The position numbers and the translations under genes are program-made. Positions 62,806 to 64,000 of a DNA stretch of 64,000 bases are shown here, piece after piece. Below the pieces are notes generated by a model. The model did no database searches and was not told where the DNA came from. It saw nothing but the letters and a program-made list of their open reading frames with translations. The stretch's first letter is position 1. Each line of letters begins with the position of its first letter. The DNA comes from Algoriphagus sp. NG3 (lineage in GTDB: Bacteria > Bacteroidota > Bacteroidia > Cytophagales > Cyclobacteriaceae), in contig NZ_CP139421.1 of the NCBI RefSeq assembly GCF_034119865.1, positions 930,001-994,000 on the forward strand. Direction: 5' to 3'.

Positions 62806-63293
62806 ATCTCTGCCAAAAGACCATTGATGTCCAATTGCCTCGTGTACATCATGATACTTCCATCAGGATTCTTAGGCCATTCCTCTTTTGGTCTGTCCCA
62901 ATATAGTTCGACCCCATTTTCATCCGGATCATCCAGGTACAAGGCTTCTGACACTCCATGATCTGCCGCCCCGGTAAGTGGATAATTTGCATCTACCAGT
63001 CTTTTCAGGAGTACAGCCAAATCACGCCTGCTGGGTAGAAGGATTGCCGTATGGAATAGCCCTGCGGTATTCTTAGGCGCAGGTTTTCCTCCCTTACTTT
63101 GCCATGTATTCAGGCCGATATGATGGTGATATCCTCCCGCTGAAATAAACGCAGCATCTTGCCCGTACATGGTGACAAGCTCAAAACCCAATAAGCCCTG
63201 ATAGAAATCCAATGACCTCTGTAGGTCAGAGACTTTCAAATGAATATGGCCAATGCGGGTGGCAGCGGGAATCGTATAGTTTGGAAGATCCAT
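62802..63293 (-). CDS. VOC family (glyoxalase/extradiol dioxygenase-like) protein
   Basis: The 163-aa protein has one vicinal-oxygen-chelate module: TRIGHIHLKVSDLQRSLDFY (His metal ligand in GHIHL), NTAGLFHTAILLPSRRDLA (second His) and DENGVELYWDRPKEEWP (Glu ligand). The sequence resembles the N-terminal half of CatE-like catechol-2,3-dioxygenase proteins in Firmicutes and Bacteroidota. The small size means a single module that must dimerise. Substrate is unknown. It lies between the hydrolase and the GH67 gene. Confidence 0.85.
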   Translation of the reverse strand: MDLPNYTIPAATRIGHIHLKVSDLQRSLDFYQGLLGFELVTMYGQDAAFISAGGYHHHIGLNTWQSKGGKPAPKNTAGLFHTAILLPSRRDLAVLLKRLVDANYPLTGAADHGVSEALYLDDPDENGVELYWDRPKEEWPKNPDGSIMMYTRQLDINGLLAEI

Positions 63294-63389
63294 GAGTTTG
63301 AAGTTTGAGATTTGAAATTAACCGAACTGTCGCTTGTTTAGTGCCAGAATGATGGAAAATCTCAAATCTCAAATAAGAAATCTCAAATT

Positions 63390-64000
63390 TTATATCCCTG
63401 GCGCGTTCGGGAACTGAAGGCTCTTATAATACTCCAGATCTCCTTCAGGTTGCTCGATATCATCAGGAAAAGGAAGTTTTGAGAAGGTTTGAAAGTAAAG
63501 TAAGCAGGCATTTCTCCACCATTCTGCTTCTTCTTCCTGGATTTCCAAGAGCTGTTTGACATGATCAAATTCCTCAGGATCGATTTTGGATTCCAATGAA
63601 GCCCAGGTTGCCTGCATTTCCCTCACTTCTTTTACGCCTCTGTCATAGTGGTAGGCTATTCCTTCCCAGAGTGTATTCCCATCTTTCAATTGGAAATCCC
63701 ATGGTAGATGATGGAACCAGAGCAGATATTTCTCCGGTATTTGATTTGGATCAGACCATTTTTTCACAATTTCAGGAGCATATTGCTCCAAAGCTCCGCT
63801 TCCTTCACCTGTCCTGTCAAAACCTATCCCCAGACTATCGGCCTGATGGTAATAAGGCGCAGTCCAGTCAGCTCTTCCACCCATTACCCAAGGGCCTGGC
63901 CCATAATGATGGCTTCTTCCCATGATGTGATGCAATCCCAGTGGAGTCATATAGTCCACTGCAGCCTCATGGGATTCCATCAGAATTTCTCCGACTTTTG
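63390..64000 (-). CDS. Alpha-glucuronidase GH67, C-terminal part (partial)
   Basis: The frame is open from 64000 (KVGEILMESHEAAVDYM) to the stop at 63390, so only the C-terminal ~203 residues are in the window. The segment YMTPLGLHHIMGRSHHYGPGPW, with DWTAPYYHQADSLGIGFDR, IPEKYLLWFHHLPWDF and GNTLWEGIAYHYDRG, is characteristic of the GH67 alpha-glucuronidase C-terminal domain. These enzymes remove 4-O-methyl-glucuronic acid from the ends of xylo-oligosaccharides during glucuronoxylan degradation. Any signal peptide lies outside the window. Together with GH95 it points to plant or algal polysaccharide use. Confidence 0.92.
   Translation of the reverse strand, partial: KVGEILMESHEAAVDYMTPLGLHHIMGRSHHYGPGPWVMGGRADWTAPYYHQADSLGIGFDRTGEGSGALEQYAPEIVKKWSDPNQIPEKYLLWFHHLPWDFQLKDGNTLWEGIAYHYDRGVKEVREMQATWASLESKIDPEEFDHVKQLLEIQEEEAEWWRNACLLYFQTFSKLPFPDDIEQPEGDLEYYKSLQFPNAPGI

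Overview
The window looks like chromosomal DNA of a Bacteroidota member, most likely order Cytophagales and close to Algoriphagus/Cyclobacteriaceae. This is an inference from gene content: type IX secretion (T9SS) sorting domains of type A and type B, PorP/SprF and PorE-like proteins, many LytTR regulators, a TonB-plug-type beta-barrel protein, menaquinone genes (menE/menB), glycoside hydrolases GH95 and GH67, signal peptides ending in '-Q', and generally weak Shine-Dalgarno sequences. I saw no rRNA, tRNA, CRISPR array, transposase or prophage genes.

Layout. 1-0.8 kb: the tail of an NrtR-like NUDIX regulator and a pentapeptide-repeat protein. 0.9-10.5 kb: a signalling block with three LytTR proteins (one with a receiver domain, one with an unrecognised N-terminus, one stand-alone), a PAS/GAF histidine kinase, a single-domain receiver and a 7-TM PAS sensor without an ATPase domain. 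A T9SS type A secreted protein lies between them. 11.5-31.1 kb: a likely operon of a giant cell-surface adhesin (about 5,537 aa if three single-base frameshifts are corrected), a PorP/SprF-like outer-membrane protein and a TPR/beta-propeller/OmpA lipoprotein with PorE architecture. The adhesin carries about 20 nearly identical 85-aa Ig-like repeats, and an 8-repeat block of 2,040 bp is duplicated in tandem. 31-40 kb: a degenerate HATPase-like protein, a conserved exported protein, a nitrilase-fold protein without its catalytic cysteine, a GH95 fucosidase, a TlpA-like thioredoxin and Tex.

40.2-41.1 kb is a non-coding array of GTGAGTG/CACTCAC hairpins inside direct repeats. 41-45 kb holds small lipoproteins and two damaged peptidase genes: a reprolysin-like metalloprotease with a stop codon at the end of its signal peptide, and the frameshifted propeptide remnant of an S8 protease. 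45-54 kb: a MacB/FtsX-type permease, a pirin / Crp-Fnr / luciferase-like monooxygenase cluster, a Cys-rich copper-binding four-helix protein and a large TonB-plug beta-barrel protein. 54.7-58.1 kb: a small gene overlapping an XRE-S24 regulator, convergent with a TIR-TM-extracytoplasmic-domain protein and its unrecognised upstream partner. 58-64 kb: divergent menE and menB, a DUF4160/DUF2442 pair, a DJ-1/PfpI protein, a monoacylglycerol-lipase-like hydrolase, a VOC protein and the C-terminus of a GH67 alpha-glucuronidase that runs off the window.

The strongest points for follow-up are the adhesin repeat block (homopolymer-type frameshifts whose sum restores the frame), the adhesin-SprF-PorE gene set, the receiver/7-TM-sensor pair separated by one in-frame TAG, the nonsense codon in the metalloprotease signal peptide, the receptor-like TIR protein, and the hairpin array downstream of tex.
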